This document shows positions 52,241 through 63,431 of a stretch of DNA of 64,000 nt, piece after piece. Origin of the DNA: Cellulomonas flavigena DSM 20109 (GTDB lineage: Bacteria; Actinomycetota; Actinomycetes; Actinomycetales; Cellulomonadaceae); the NCBI RefSeq assembly GCF_000092865.1, contig NC_014151.1, forward strand, positions 2,728,001-2,792,000. The letters run 5' to 3'. The notes beneath the pieces were generated by a model. It had not been told where the DNA came from. It saw only the letters and a list, made by a program, of their open reading frames with translations, and searched no databases. The translations under genes were made by a program, and so were the position numbers. Position 1 is the stretch's first letter, and each line of letters begins with the position of its first letter.

Positions 52241-53794
52241 GTGAGCACCGACGAGCGCCCCGAGAACCTCACGTCCGAGACCGTGACCCCGGCCGACCAC
52301 GAGCAGCGCCTCGAGGAGCGCGGCTCGAACCGGTCGCACCGTCCGCAGTCGCGGCGCTTCATCGAGTTCGTGACGTCGGGCTGGGGCGAGCGCCCGCCGT
52401 CGACGGCCGTGCGCGCCCCCGTCGCCGACCTCACGGCGGTGCGCCGCAGCGCGCTGTCCGGGCAGTTCCCCGGTGCGCGGCTCGTCGTGCCCGCCGGGGC
52501 GTTCAAGGTCCGCTCCAACGACACCGACTTCCGGTTCCGCCCGCACGCGGCGTTCGCGCACCTCACGGGCCTGGGGACCGAGCAGGAGCCGGACGCGGTG
52601 CTCGTGCTGCACCCGGTGCCGGACGGCACGGGCGACGACGGCAGCGCGCACCGCGCGGTCCTCTACATGAACCCCCTGGCGGGCCGCGACACCCCGGAGT
52701 TCTTCGCGGACACGCGCTACGGCGAGTTCTGGGTGGGTGCGCGCCCGACGCTCGAGGACGTCGCGACGACCACCGGCATCGCGACCGCGCACGTCGCGGA
52801 GCTGCGCGACGCGCTGGCGAAGGACGCCGGCGAGGGGGGCGTCCAGGTGCTCGTCGTGCCCGGCGCGGACGCCGCGGTCGAGGAGGTCGTCGCGCGGCTG
52901 CGCGGCGAGGACGAGACCGGCGAGGCGGACGCGCGCCTCGCCGAGGCGCTCGCGGAGCTGCGGCTGCTCAAGGACGCGTACGAGGTCGAGCAGATGCGCC
53001 ACGCGGTCGCCGTGACGATCGAGGGCTTCGAGAAGATCGTGCGAGCGCTGCCGCGTGCGGTCGCGCACCCGCGGGGCGAACGCGTCGTCGAGGGCACGTT
53101 CCTCGGCCACGCGCGGGAGGTCGGCAACGACGTCGGCTACACGACGATCGCGGCGGCGGGCGAGCACGCCACGACGCTGCACTGGACGGACAACGACGGT
53201 CGGGTGCGACCGGGCGAGCTCGTGCTCGTCGACGCGGGCGTCGAGGTCGACTCGCTGTACACGGCCGACCTCACCCGCACGCTGCCCGTCGACGGCCGGT
53301 TCACCGACGTGCAGCGCCGCGTCTACCGGGCCGTGCTCGACGCCGCCGACGCGGGCTTCGCCGCGGCGGTGCCCGGCGCGCGGTTCCGCGACGTGCACGA
53401 CGCCGCGATGCGCGTGCTCGCGGCGCGGCTCGAGGAGTGGGGCCTGCTGCCCGTCTCCGCCGAGGAGTCGCTGGACCCGGAGAACCAGCACCACCGCCGG
53501 TGGATGGTGCACGGCACGTCCCACCACCTGGGGCTGGACGTGCACGACTGCGCGCAGGCACGCGCCGAGCTGTACCTCGACGGGGTCCTGGAGCCCGGCA
53601 TGGTGTTCACGATCGAGCCGGGCCTGTACTTCAAGTCCGACGACCTGCTGGTCCCGGCGGAGTACCGCGGCATCGGTGTGCGCATCGAGGACGACGTGCT
53701 CGTCACGGCCGACGGCAACGAGAACCTCTCGGCTGCCCTGCCGCGCGACCCCGACGCGGTCGAGGCGTGGATGGCGGCGCTGCGCGAGGCGTGA
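52241..53794 (+). CDS. pepP: Xaa-Pro aminopeptidase (aminopeptidase P)
   Basis: 517 residues. An N-terminal creatinase-like domain (SGQFPGARLVVPAGAF, FRPHAAFAHLTGLG) precedes the pita-bread catalytic domain. The dinuclear metal ligands are visible: Asp in LVLVDAGVEVDSLY, Asp in TADLTRTLPVDG, His in HGTSHHLGLDVHDC, Glu in VFTIEPGLYF and Glu in GVRIEDDVLVTADG. It removes N-terminal residues before proline. GTG 52241; the first 45 residues are a charged extension. It stands alone, divergent from the PHP gene. Confidence 0.92.
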   Translation: MSTDERPENLTSETVTPADHEQRLEERGSNRSHRPQSRRFIEFVTSGWGERPPSTAVRAPVADLTAVRRSALSGQFPGARLVVPAGAFKVRSNDTDFRFRPHAAFAHLTGLGTEQEPDAVLVLHPVPDGTGDDGSAHRAVLYMNPLAGRDTPEFFADTRYGEFWVGARPTLEDVATTTGIATAHVAELRDALAKDAGEGGVQVLVVPGADAAVEEVVARLRGEDETGEADARLAEALAELRLLKDAYEVEQMRHAVAVTIEGFEKIVRALPRAVAHPRGERVVEGTFLGHAREVGNDVGYTTIAAAGEHATTLHWTDNDGRVRPGELVLVDAGVEVDSLYTADLTRTLPVDGRFTDVQRRVYRAVLDAADAGFAAAVPGARFRDVHDAAMRVLAARLEEWGLLPVSAEESLDPENQHHRRWMVHGTSHHLGLDVHDCAQARAELYLDGVLEPGMVFTIEPGLYFKSDDLLVPAEYRGIGVRIEDDVLVTADGNENLSAALPRDPDAVEAWMAALREA

Positions 53795-53803
53795 GGCCGG
53801 CCG

Positions 53804-54421
53804 TCAGGCCGTCGGTGGCGGGCCGGGCCGCGGGTCCGGCTGCGTCGTCCCGTCCGGTGCCGGGTGGACGACCGACGGGTCCGACGGCGGTGCGCCGACG
53901 GGCGGGGCCGGCGGGCGCACGGGCTCGGGCCACCCGGAGACCACTCCCCCGGTGTCGGCGAGGAGGGTGCGGGCCCGGTGCGCGTGCTCGGGCGCGCACA
54001 GCACCGAGTAGGACGTCGCGACGATCTGGCTGGACGACGCGAAGTCCCGTCGCCCCCGCGTCAACGAGTACCCGATGACGGAGAACAGCAGCCCGAACGC
54101 GCCACCGAAGAGCGCCGTGGGCAGCATGACGCCGGGTCCGCCCGACGAGAACAGCGTGAGGATCAGGCCGACGAACAGACCGAACCACACGCCGGAGAGG
54201 AAGCCTCCGAGCGCCGCGCTGGGGTACGACAGCCGACGCAGCACGCGCTCGACCATGCGCAGGTCCGTGCCGACGATCGTCACGGCGCGCACGGGGAACT
54301 CCTTCTCGGCGAGGAGCTCGACCGCCTTCTGCGCCTCCAGGTAGGTGCCGTAGGTGGCGACGGTCTCGCCCGTGGGCAGGGTCGGCGTCGTCGGGATCCG
54401 CGAGGACGACGAGAACGACAT
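53804..54421 (-). CDS. General-stress-type membrane protein
   Basis: 205 residues. The N-terminal part is YflT-like: GETVATYGTYLEAQKAVELL and FPVRAVTIVGTDLRMVERVL, with RLSYPSAALGGFLSGVWFGL starting a Gly-rich double membrane segment, and FGGAFGLLFSVIGYSLTRG the second. The C-terminal 45 residues are Pro-rich and probably disordered. Such proteins are annotated as general stress proteins without known chemistry. ATG 54421. It is divergent from the MgtE-N/CBS gene (70 bases). Confidence 0.85.
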   Translation of the reverse strand: MSFSSSSRIPTTPTLPTGETVATYGTYLEAQKAVELLAEKEFPVRAVTIVGTDLRMVERVLRRLSYPSAALGGFLSGVWFGLFVGLILTLFSSGGPGVMLPTALFGGAFGLLFSVIGYSLTRGRRDFASSSQIVATSYSVLCAPEHAHRARTLLADTGGVVSGWPEPVRPPAPPVGAPPSDPSVVHPAPDGTTQPDPRPGPPPTA

Positions 54422-54491
54422 GCCCCGATCCTCCCCCACGCGCCGGGGCGCCGCCAGGCTGGGCGTCGGACCGGCGTCTAGGCTGACGGCC

Positions 54492-55799
54492 GTGAGCAGC
54501 GTCGGGACCCGGGTGTTCGTCGCGCGCCTCGCCGGCACCACCGTCTTCGACCCGATCGGCGACGAGGTCGGCCGGGTGCGCGACGTCGTCGTGCTCGTGC
54601 GCCTCAAGGGCGCGCCGCGCGCGGTCGGCCTGGTGGTCGAGGTACCCGGGCGGCGACGGGTGTTCCTGCCGCTGACACGGGTGACGGCCGTCGACGCCGG
54701 GCAGGTCATCTCGACGGGCCTGGTGAACATGCGCCGCTTCGAGCAGCGGGTCTCCGAGACCCTCGTGGTCGGTGAGCTCCTGGACCGCACGGTCGAGCTC
54801 GCGGACGGGTCCGGCTCGGCGCGCGTCGAGGACGTCGCGATGGAGCTGCAGCGCAACGGCGACTGGCTCGTCACCAAGGTCTTCGTGCGCCGCACCGAGC
54901 ACCGCGGCGGGCTGCTGCGCCGCCGTGGCGAGACCCTGCTCGTGCCCGTCGAGGACGTCGTGGGGCTCGCCCGGCCGTCGGCCGCGCAGGGCGCGCAGCT
55001 GCTGCTGGCCCAGTACGAGGACCTCAAGCCCGCCGACCTCGCGGACGTCCTGCACGACCTGGGGGTGACGCGGCGCCTCGAGGTCGCGTCCGCGCTCGAC
55101 GACGAGCGGCTGGCCGACGTCCTCGAGGAGCTCCCGGAGGACGACCAGGTCGCGATCCTCGGGGCGCTGGAGCGCAAGCGCGCGGCCGACGTGCTCGAGG
55201 CCATGCAGCCGGACGACGCGGCCGACCTGCTGGGCGGCCTGCCCGACGAGCAGGCTGCCGAGCTCCTCGCGCTCATGGAGCCCGAGGAGGCCAAGGACGT
55301 GCGGCGCCTGCTGGCGTACGAGGACAACACCGCCGGTGGTCTCATGACGACCGAGCCGGTGATCCTCGGCCCGGAGACGTCGATCGCGGCGGCGCTCGCG
55401 CACGTCCGCCGCCAGGACCTCAACCCGGCGCTCGCGTCCGTCGTGTTCGTCGCGCGCCCGCCGCTCGAGACGCCCACGGGCCGCTACATCGGGCTCGTGC
55501 ACCTGCAGCGGATGCTGCGCGAGCCGCCGCACGAGTCCATCGGGCAGATCGTCGACAGCGACCTCGAGCCGGTCGCGGTCGACGCGCCGCTGCTGACGGT
55601 CACGCGCCAGCTCGCGACGTACAACCTGCTGGTGCTGCCGGTCGTCGACGAGCAGCGCCGCCTGCTGGGGGCGGTGTCGGTCGACGACGTGCTCGACCAC
55701 CTGCTGCCCGACGACTGGCGCGAGACGGACGACGTGCACGTCGGCCCCCCGACACGGCCGACGCCCGTCGTGACGCGCGACGAGGTGGGCCGTGGCTGA
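54492..55799 (+). CDS. MgtE N-domain and CBS-domain protein without membrane part
   Basis: 435 residues. It begins with PRC-barrel-like beta segments (VFVARLAGTTVFDPIGDEVG), then the MgtE superhelical N-domain (LADVLEELPEDDQVAILGAL, then AADVLEAMQPDDAADLLGGL), and two CBS domains (AGGLMTTEPVILGPETSI; TYNLLVLPVVDEQRRLLGAV). Mg-sensing parts of MgtE are present but the transport helices are missing, so it is a soluble regulator or an accessory protein. GTG 54492. Its stop overlaps the DUF1003 start by 8 bases, so the membrane partner may be DUF1003. Confidence 0.88.
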   Translation: MSSVGTRVFVARLAGTTVFDPIGDEVGRVRDVVVLVRLKGAPRAVGLVVEVPGRRRVFLPLTRVTAVDAGQVISTGLVNMRRFEQRVSETLVVGELLDRTVELADGSGSARVEDVAMELQRNGDWLVTKVFVRRTEHRGGLLRRRGETLLVPVEDVVGLARPSAAQGAQLLLAQYEDLKPADLADVLHDLGVTRRLEVASALDDERLADVLEELPEDDQVAILGALERKRAADVLEAMQPDDAADLLGGLPDEQAAELLALMEPEEAKDVRRLLAYEDNTAGGLMTTEPVILGPETSIAAALAHVRRQDLNPALASVVFVARPPLETPTGRYIGLVHLQRMLREPPHESIGQIVDSDLEPVAVDAPLLTVTRQLATYNLLVLPVVDEQRRLLGAVSVDDVLDHLLPDDWRETDDVHVGPPTRPTPVVTRDEVGRG

Positions 55800-56319
55800 G
55801 CGCCTCGACCAGCCGCGCACCCGCGCGCGCTCGCTGCTGCCCCGCGTGCAGGTGGGGTCGGACCGCTCCGGCCAGGTGTCGGAGCGGATCGCCCGGTTCC
55901 TCGGCACACCGCGGTTCATCGTGTGGCTCACGATCTTCTGCGTCGTGTGGCTCGCGTGGAACTCCTGGGGGCCGGTCGGGCTGCGGTTCGACAAGGCGTC
56001 GAGCGGCTTCACCGCGCTCACGCTCATGCTGTCGTTGCAGGCGTCGTACGCGGCCCCTCTCATCCTGCTCGCGCAGAACCGGCAGGCGGACCGCGACCGC
56101 GTCGCCGCCGAGCAGGACCGGCAGCGCGCCGAGCGGAACCTCGCGGACACCGAGTTCCTCGCACGCGAGATGGCGTCGCTGCGCATCGCCCTGTCCGAGG
56201 TCGCGACGCGTGACTTCGTGCGTTCGGAGCTGCGGAACCTGCTCGAGGAGCTCCAGACGGAGGCGGACGGTGACGAGCGACCCGGCGAACCCGCGGCGCG
56301 CGGCAGGTCGGACGGCTAG
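55792..56319 (+). CDS. DUF1003 membrane protein
   Basis: 175 residues. Two membrane helices (FIVWLTIFCVVWLAWNSWG; FTALTLMLSLQASYAAPLIL) are followed by LAQNRQADRDRVAAEQDRQ and a long coiled helix with EFLAREMASLRIALSEVATR, the DUF1003 pattern. The function is unknown; the family often accompanies MgtE-type genes. GTG 55792 lies inside the end of the upstream gene, so it is coupled. Confidence 0.9.
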   Translation: MAERLDQPRTRARSLLPRVQVGSDRSGQVSERIARFLGTPRFIVWLTIFCVVWLAWNSWGPVGLRFDKASSGFTALTLMLSLQASYAAPLILLAQNRQADRDRVAAEQDRQRAERNLADTEFLAREMASLRIALSEVATRDFVRSELRNLLEELQTEADGDERPGEPAARGRSDG

Positions 56320-56329
56320 CCTCGCGGAC

Positions 56330-57295
56330 GTGACCCCCCGTCGCCTCCTGCCCCCGCTCACCGCGTGCCTCGTCCTGCTGTGCGCCGCCTGCACCTCCCC
56401 GGCCGACCCCGACGCGTCGCCGTCCGCCGCCGCAGTCACGAGCGACGTCGTCGCCCTGGTCCCCGGCGGCTACGGGCAGACCGGACCCCTCGCCGAGCTG
56501 GTCGGTACCCAGCCCGACCCGACGTCCCCGTCGTACGTCGAGGACGTCCAGGCGCAGGTACGTGCGCAGGAGGAGGCGATCGCCGCCTGCATGGCGGAGC
56601 AGGGGTTCGAGTACGCCATGGCGGTGGTCGACCCGGAGGACGTCGTGCGGCCCGACCCGGACGTGCCGGTCCGGGGGTCGCGGGAGTTCGCCGAGGAGTA
56701 CGGCTACGGCATCACGGATGCCCCGCCGGAGCCCGGGCAGTACACGGCCGAGTCGAGCGCTATCCCCGGGTTCTCGGAGTGGTCCCAGGCCGAGCAGGAC
56801 GCCTACTGGGAGGCGCTCAACGGCCGCAGGGTCAACGAGGTGCAGGACGGGGAGGGCTCCACGACCTACGACACCGAGGGCGGCTGCCTGAACCTCGCGC
56901 AGACAGGTGGGGCGGACGACCCGTCCGCTGCGTTCGAGGAGGAGTCGTGGGAGTTCCTCGGGGCACTGCCGGACGACGGCCGGTTCGACGCGCTCGACGC
57001 CGAGTGGTCCCGTTGCATGGCGGACGAGGGGTACGAGTACGCCTCGCCGCACGCGGCGTACCGGGCCGTCGCAGACACGTCGTTCGGGGTCCCGCTCGAC
57101 GACGACCACGTGCAGGACCCGGCGGCGGCGACCGAGGCCGGCGACCTCGAGATGCGCGTCGCTCTGGCCGACCTGGAGTGCCAGGTCGGGACGGACTACC
57201 TCGCTCGCTGGAGGGAGCTGAGCGACGCCGCCCAGCAGGAGTTCCTCGACGCGCACCGCGCCGAGGTCGACGCCTGGCTCGAGGCCCAGCCCTGA
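56330..57295 (+). CDS. Hypothetical lipoprotein (321 aa)
   Basis: The N-terminal signal ends in a lipobox (LVLLCAACTS, Cys at about residue 20). The mature domain contains two matching segments: ACMAEQGFEYAMAVVDPED and RCMADEGYEYASPHAAYRA, each with a Cys before a Tyr/Phe-rich turn, suggesting an internally duplicated disulfide-linked domain. I do not recognise a function. GTG 56330 comes 10 bases after the DUF1003 stop, so the gene may be in that operon. Confidence 0.75.
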   Translation: MTPRRLLPPLTACLVLLCAACTSPADPDASPSAAAVTSDVVALVPGGYGQTGPLAELVGTQPDPTSPSYVEDVQAQVRAQEEAIAACMAEQGFEYAMAVVDPEDVVRPDPDVPVRGSREFAEEYGYGITDAPPEPGQYTAESSAIPGFSEWSQAEQDAYWEALNGRRVNEVQDGEGSTTYDTEGGCLNLAQTGGADDPSAAFEEESWEFLGALPDDGRFDALDAEWSRCMADEGYEYASPHAAYRAVADTSFGVPLDDDHVQDPAAATEAGDLEMRVALADLECQVGTDYLARWRELSDAAQQEFLDAHRAEVDAWLEAQP

Positions 57296-57356
57296 CGCCG
57301 GCGCCACGGACCCTCGGCCCGTCCGGGTCCGTCGACGCCGCACCTACGATGGTCAC

Positions 57357-58520
57357 GTGCCTCCCGCCGACCCCGCCGCCACCGACCCCCTGATCGACGC
57401 CGTCCGCACGGCGCTCGCCGGCGTCCAGGACCCGGAGATCCACCGGCCGATCACGGACCTCGGCATGGTGCGCTCGGTCGACCTGGAGCAGCGCGACGGT
57501 GGCGCGTTCGTCGCCGTCGGCCTGGACCTCACGACCCCCGGCTGCCCGCTCAAGGACACGCTGACACGCGACGTGACGGCGGCGGTCGCGCCCCTCGAGG
57601 GCGTCGTGGGCGTGCGCGTCGACCTGGGAGTCATGTCGGCCGAGCAGCGCGCAGCCCTGCGCACGATGCTACGCGGGACGGACGCCGAGCCGACGATCCC
57701 GTTCGCGCAGCCGGGCTCGCTCACGAAGGTGATCGCGGTCGCGTCCGGCAAGGGCGGCGTCGGGAAGTCGTCGGTGACCGCCAACCTCGCGGTCGCGATG
57801 GCAGCGGACGGTCTGCGCGTCGGCGTCGTCGACGCGGACATCTACGGCTTCTCGATCCCCCGCATGCTGGGCGTGGACCGACCCCCTACCAAGGTCGACG
57901 ACATGCTGCTGCCGCCGGTGGCGCACGGCGTCAAGGTGGTGTCGATCGGCATGTTCGTGCCCGTCGGGCAGCCCGTGGTGTGGCGTGGACCGATGCTCCA
58001 CCGCGCCCTGCAGCAGTTCCTCGCCGACGTGTTCTGGGGGGACCTGGACGTGCTGCTGCTCGATCTGCCGCCCGGGACGGGCGACATCGCGATCTCGGTC
58101 GCCCAGCTCCTGCCGGGCTCGGAGATCGTCGTCGTCACCACGCCGCAGCAGGCCGCAGCCGAGGTCGCGCAGCGCGCCGGTGCCGTGGCGGTGCAGACGC
58201 GGCAGCGGGTCGTGGGCGTGGTCGAGAACATGGCGTGGCTGGACCAGCCGGACGGGTCGCGGCTCGAGCTGTTCGGGTCGGGTGGTGGGCAGCGCGTGGC
58301 GGACGAGCTCGCGCGGCTGACGGGGGCCGGCGTGCCGCTGCTCGGGCAGGTGCCGCTGGACGTACGGCTGCGTGAGGCGGGTGACGGGGGGACGCCCGTG
58401 GTGCTGTCCGCCCCCGACTCACCGGGTGCCCTGGCGCTGCAGGGAGTCGCCAGGTCGCTGGCCGCGCGTCCACGGAACCTGGCGGGACGGGCACTCGACC
58501 TCACGCCCGTGGCCCGCTGA
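57357..58520 (+). CDS. Mrp/ApbC-type iron-sulfur carrier ATPase
   Basis: 387 residues. The N-terminal MIP18/DUF59 domain (VQDPEIHRPITDLGMVRSVD) precedes the P-loop domain with the deviant Walker A AVASGKGGVGKSSVTANLAV, then VVDADIYGFSIPRMLG, LLDLPPGTGDIAISV and VVENMAWLDQPDGSRLELFG. The Cys pair used for cluster transfer in some ApbC proteins is absent, as often in actinobacteria. It is presumed to help load Fe-S clusters. GTG 57357. Confidence 0.9.
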   Translation: MPPADPAATDPLIDAVRTALAGVQDPEIHRPITDLGMVRSVDLEQRDGGAFVAVGLDLTTPGCPLKDTLTRDVTAAVAPLEGVVGVRVDLGVMSAEQRAALRTMLRGTDAEPTIPFAQPGSLTKVIAVASGKGGVGKSSVTANLAVAMAADGLRVGVVDADIYGFSIPRMLGVDRPPTKVDDMLLPPVAHGVKVVSIGMFVPVGQPVVWRGPMLHRALQQFLADVFWGDLDVLLLDLPPGTGDIAISVAQLLPGSEIVVVTTPQQAAAEVAQRAGAVAVQTRQRVVGVVENMAWLDQPDGSRLELFGSGGGQRVADELARLTGAGVPLLGQVPLDVRLREAGDGGTPVVLSAPDSPGALALQGVARSLAARPRNLAGRALDLTPVAR

Positions 58521-58572
58521 TCCCGACCCCCGAGCAGCCCCCGACAGTTTCGTCAGGTCGTACGTCCGACTG

Positions 58573-58586
58573 TGGGAGCGCGTCCG
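58573..58586 (+). promoter_or_regulatory. CelR-like operator upstream of the xylanase gene
   Basis: TGGGAGCGCGTCCG matches 11 of 14 positions of TGGGAGCGCTCCCA, the palindrome that I know as the binding site of the LacI-family cellulase regulator CelR of Thermobifida and Cellulomonas. The left half is perfect, the right half degraded. Confidence 0.45.
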
Positions 58587-58592
58587 CGCAGG

Positions 58593-58608
58593 TGTGACAC
58601 GCATCACT
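58593..58608 (+). promoter_or_regulatory. CRP-like site upstream of the xylanase gene
   Basis: TGTGA-CACGCA-TCACT matches nine of the ten fixed positions of the CRP/GlxR consensus TGTGA-N6-TCACA, seven bases after the CelR-like sequence and 175 bases before the ATG. Confidence 0.5.
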
Positions 58609-58635
58609 TCTCACCGGGTGATTTACCGATACAGT

Positions 58636-58672
58636 GAACGTTCGCATGGCACCCCAACGGCGTGAAACGTTT
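58636..58672 (+). promoter_or_regulatory. Two short palindromes (GAACGTTC, AAACGTTT) before the xylanase gene
   Basis: GAACGTTC (58636-58643) and AAACGTTT (58665-58672) are centred on ACGT and CG as in LacI-family operators and are 29 bases apart. They lie in the AT-richer part of the leader. They could be repressor sites of a xylan or xylooligosaccharide regulator; 8 bp is short and chance is possible. Confidence 0.35.
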
Positions 58673-58773
58673 ACGAGTTGCTCGAAACACCGCGGAACGG
58701 TCATCCTGGATTGACGTTACACCTCCTTACCGGCAACGGTGTCCTGCCGGCTCCCCCGGCAACCCGTCCCTGA

Positions 58774-61230
<2,457 letters not shown>

Positions 61231-61268
61231 CGGTCTGACCCGCCCGGCCCCCGGCCGGCAGCAGTGAC

Positions 61269-61305
61269 ACGACGGGCGTGGTGCCTCGAGCACCACGCCC
61301 GTCGT
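61269..61305 (+). terminator. Terminator after the xylanase gene
   Basis: ACGACGGGCGTGGTGC and GCACCACGCCCGTCGT are exact 16-bp complements around a CTCGA loop, 38 bases after the xylanase stop. Confidence 0.85.
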
Positions 61306-61332
61306 ACTGCATGCGCACAGTGCGCCGCGATG

Positions 61333-61361
61333 TTGATTCCTGTTCGATCGTGGTGGATACT
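61333..61361 (+). promoter_or_regulatory. Promoter of the DeoR-galT operon
   Basis: TTGATT (61333-61338), a 17-base spacer and GATACT (61356-61361) lie in an AT-rich island immediately upstream of ATG 61368. This leaves almost no untranslated leader, so the transcript may be leaderless. It is one of the best consensus promoters in the window. Confidence 0.6.
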
Positions 61362-61367
61362 GTCGCC

Positions 61368-62165
61368 ATGCTCGCGTCCCAGAGGCAGGAGCGGATCCTC
61401 GCGACGGTCCGCGCGCACGGCGCCGCACGCGTCGCGGACCTCGTCGTCGCGCTCGACGTCTCCGACATGACGGTGCGACGCGACATCGCCGAGCTCGCGC
61501 GCGCCGGGCTCGTGCGGCGCGTCCACGGTGGCGCCGTGGCCCCCGACCTGCCGGCCCGCTCGACCGACGAGCCGGGGTTCGAGGCCAAGCGCACCTGGTC
61601 GTCGGTCGAGAAGACCGCGGTCGCGCGCGCCGCCCTCGCGGACGTCGAGCCCGGCCAGTCCCTCGCCGTGTCCGCGGGCACCACCACGTGGCTCCTCGCG
61701 ACGATGATCGCCGCCGAGCCGGCGCTGCGCCCGCTCACCGTCGTCACCAACGGCCTGCGCGTCGCGGACGCCCTCCACGGCGTCGAGGACGTCGACGTCG
61801 TCCTCACCGGCGGCTCGCGCACACCGTCCGACGCGCTCGTCGGCCCGGTCGCCGACGCCACCCTGCGCGACCTGCGCGTCGACCGCACCTTCCTCGGTGT
61901 GCACGGCCTCGACGCGGACGGGCCGACCACCCCCAACCTCGCCGAGGCCGCGACCGACCGCGCCCTGCTGCGCTGCGCCGCCGCCGGCACCGTCCTGGCC
62001 GACCACACCAAGTGGGGCGTCGTCGGGCTCGCCCGCATCTGCGCGTGGGACGACGTGGACACCGTCGTCGTCGACGACGACCTCGACGCCGACGCCCGAC
62101 GCCACCTCGCCGCCGCGGCCGGGCGGCTCGTCCTCGCCTCCCCCGCCCCTGGAGACCCGCAGTGA
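61368..62165 (+). CDS. DeoR-family transcriptional regulator of galactose genes
   Basis: 265 residues. The N-terminal DeoR helix-turn-helix is clear: QRQERILATVRAHGAARVAD, then ALDVSDMTVRRDIAELARAG, and LVRRVHGGAV. The C-terminal sugar-phosphate-sensing domain shows VEPGQSLAVSAGTTTW and VVTNGLRVADAL, with DVVLTGGSRTPSDALVGPVA and ADHTKWGVVGLARI. ATG 61368 directly follows the promoter. Its TGA overlaps the galT GTG by 4 bases, so it very likely regulates this gal operon, probably sensing a galactose metabolite. Confidence 0.92.
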   Translation: MLASQRQERILATVRAHGAARVADLVVALDVSDMTVRRDIAELARAGLVRRVHGGAVAPDLPARSTDEPGFEAKRTWSSVEKTAVARAALADVEPGQSLAVSAGTTTWLLATMIAAEPALRPLTVVTNGLRVADALHGVEDVDVVLTGGSRTPSDALVGPVADATLRDLRVDRTFLGVHGLDADGPTTPNLAEAATDRALLRCAAAGTVLADHTKWGVVGLARICAWDDVDTVVVDDDLDADARRHLAAAAGRLVLASPAPGDPQ

Positions 62166-63379
62166 GCACCCCCCTGAGCAGCCCGGCGACCGCCGAGCCC
62201 GACGCCGCCCGCGTCCGCCGCACGTCCACCCGCCTCGCCGACGGCCGCGAGCTCGTCTACTACGACGACTCCGAGCCGTACGTCTCCGGCGCCGCCACCC
62301 GCCGCCTCGACGACCCGCGCCCGCTGCCCGACCGGTTCGCGCCCGTCATGGGCGCCGACGGCGCCGCCCACCCGGTGACCGGCCCGGAGCTGCGGCTCGA
62401 CCCGCTCACGGGCGAGTGGATCCCCATGGCCGCGCACCGCATGAACCGCACGTTCCTGCCGCCGGCCGACGCCAACCCGCTCGCCCCTGCGGCGCCGGGC
62501 GCCGCCTACCAGGACGGCGAGATCCCGGACACCGACTACGACGTCGTGGTCTTCGAGAACCGCTTCCCGTCGCTGCTGACGGTGCCGGGCGCCGACGACG
62601 CGACCGAGCTCGTCGCGGGCGAGCCGCTGTGGCAGCGTCGGCCCGCCGGCGGTCGGTGCGAGGTCATCTGCTTCTCGTCCGACCCCACGGCGTCCCTCGC
62701 GACCGTCGGGCCGCGGCGCATGCGGACGGTCGTCGAGGCGTGGGCCGACCGCACGCGCGCGCTCAGCGAGCTGCCCGGGGTCGAGCAGGTCTTCTGCTTC
62801 GAGAACCGCGGCAAGGAGATCGGCGTCACGCTGCACCACCCCCACGGGCAGATCTACGCGTTCCCCTACGTCACGCCGCGCACGCGGACGATGCTGCGCC
62901 AGGCGCGCGCGCACCACGACGCGACCGGCCGCGTGCTGCTGCGCGACGTCCTCGACGCCGAGCTGCGGCACCGCGAGCGCGTCGTGCTGGAGTCGGAGCA
63001 CTGGGTCGCGTACGTGCCGTACGCCGCGCGCTGGCCCGTCGAGGTGCACCTGGCGCCGCGACGCGACGTGCCGGACCTCCCGGCCCTGACGAACGCCGAG
63101 CGGGCCGACCTGGCGACCACCTACCTGACGCTGCTGGACCGCCTCGACCGGTTCTTCGTCGGCGACGACGGCCCGGTCCCGCTGCCGTACATCAGCGCCT
63201 GGCACCAGGCGCCCGTGCGCGAGGGCCGCGAGCTGTCGCGCCTGCACCTGCAGGTCTTCTCGGTGCTGCGCGCACCCGGGCGCCTGAAGTACCTGGCGGG
63301 CGTCGAGTCCGCGATGGCCTCGTGGGTCAGCGACACGACGCCCGAGCGCATCGCGCACCGGCTGCAGGAGATCGCGTGA
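62162..63379 (+). CDS. galT: Galactose-1-phosphate uridylyltransferase
   Basis: 405 residues. It exchanges UMP between UDP-glucose and galactose-1-phosphate in the Leloir pathway. Key motifs: TGEWIPMAAHRMNRTF, FENRFPSL, EVICFSSDPTASLATV, and the HxHxQ-type active site GVTLHHPHGQIYAFPYV; a second half has PVEVHLAPRRDVPDLPAL and SRLHLQVFSVLRAPGRLKYL. GTG 62162 is inside the DeoR stop, so translation is coupled; galK follows. Confidence 0.95.
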   Translation: MSTPLSSPATAEPDAARVRRTSTRLADGRELVYYDDSEPYVSGAATRRLDDPRPLPDRFAPVMGADGAAHPVTGPELRLDPLTGEWIPMAAHRMNRTFLPPADANPLAPAAPGAAYQDGEIPDTDYDVVVFENRFPSLLTVPGADDATELVAGEPLWQRRPAGGRCEVICFSSDPTASLATVGPRRMRTVVEAWADRTRALSELPGVEQVFCFENRGKEIGVTLHHPHGQIYAFPYVTPRTRTMLRQARAHHDATGRVLLRDVLDAELRHRERVVLESEHWVAYVPYAARWPVEVHLAPRRDVPDLPALTNAERADLATTYLTLLDRLDRFFVGDDGPVPLPYISAWHQAPVREGRELSRLHLQVFSVLRAPGRLKYLAGVESAMASWVSDTTPERIAHRLQEIA

Positions 63380-63431
63380 GCACCCGCCCCGCCACCCCCA
63401 CCCCCGTCGAGCACCCGACCCGGAGCACCCC

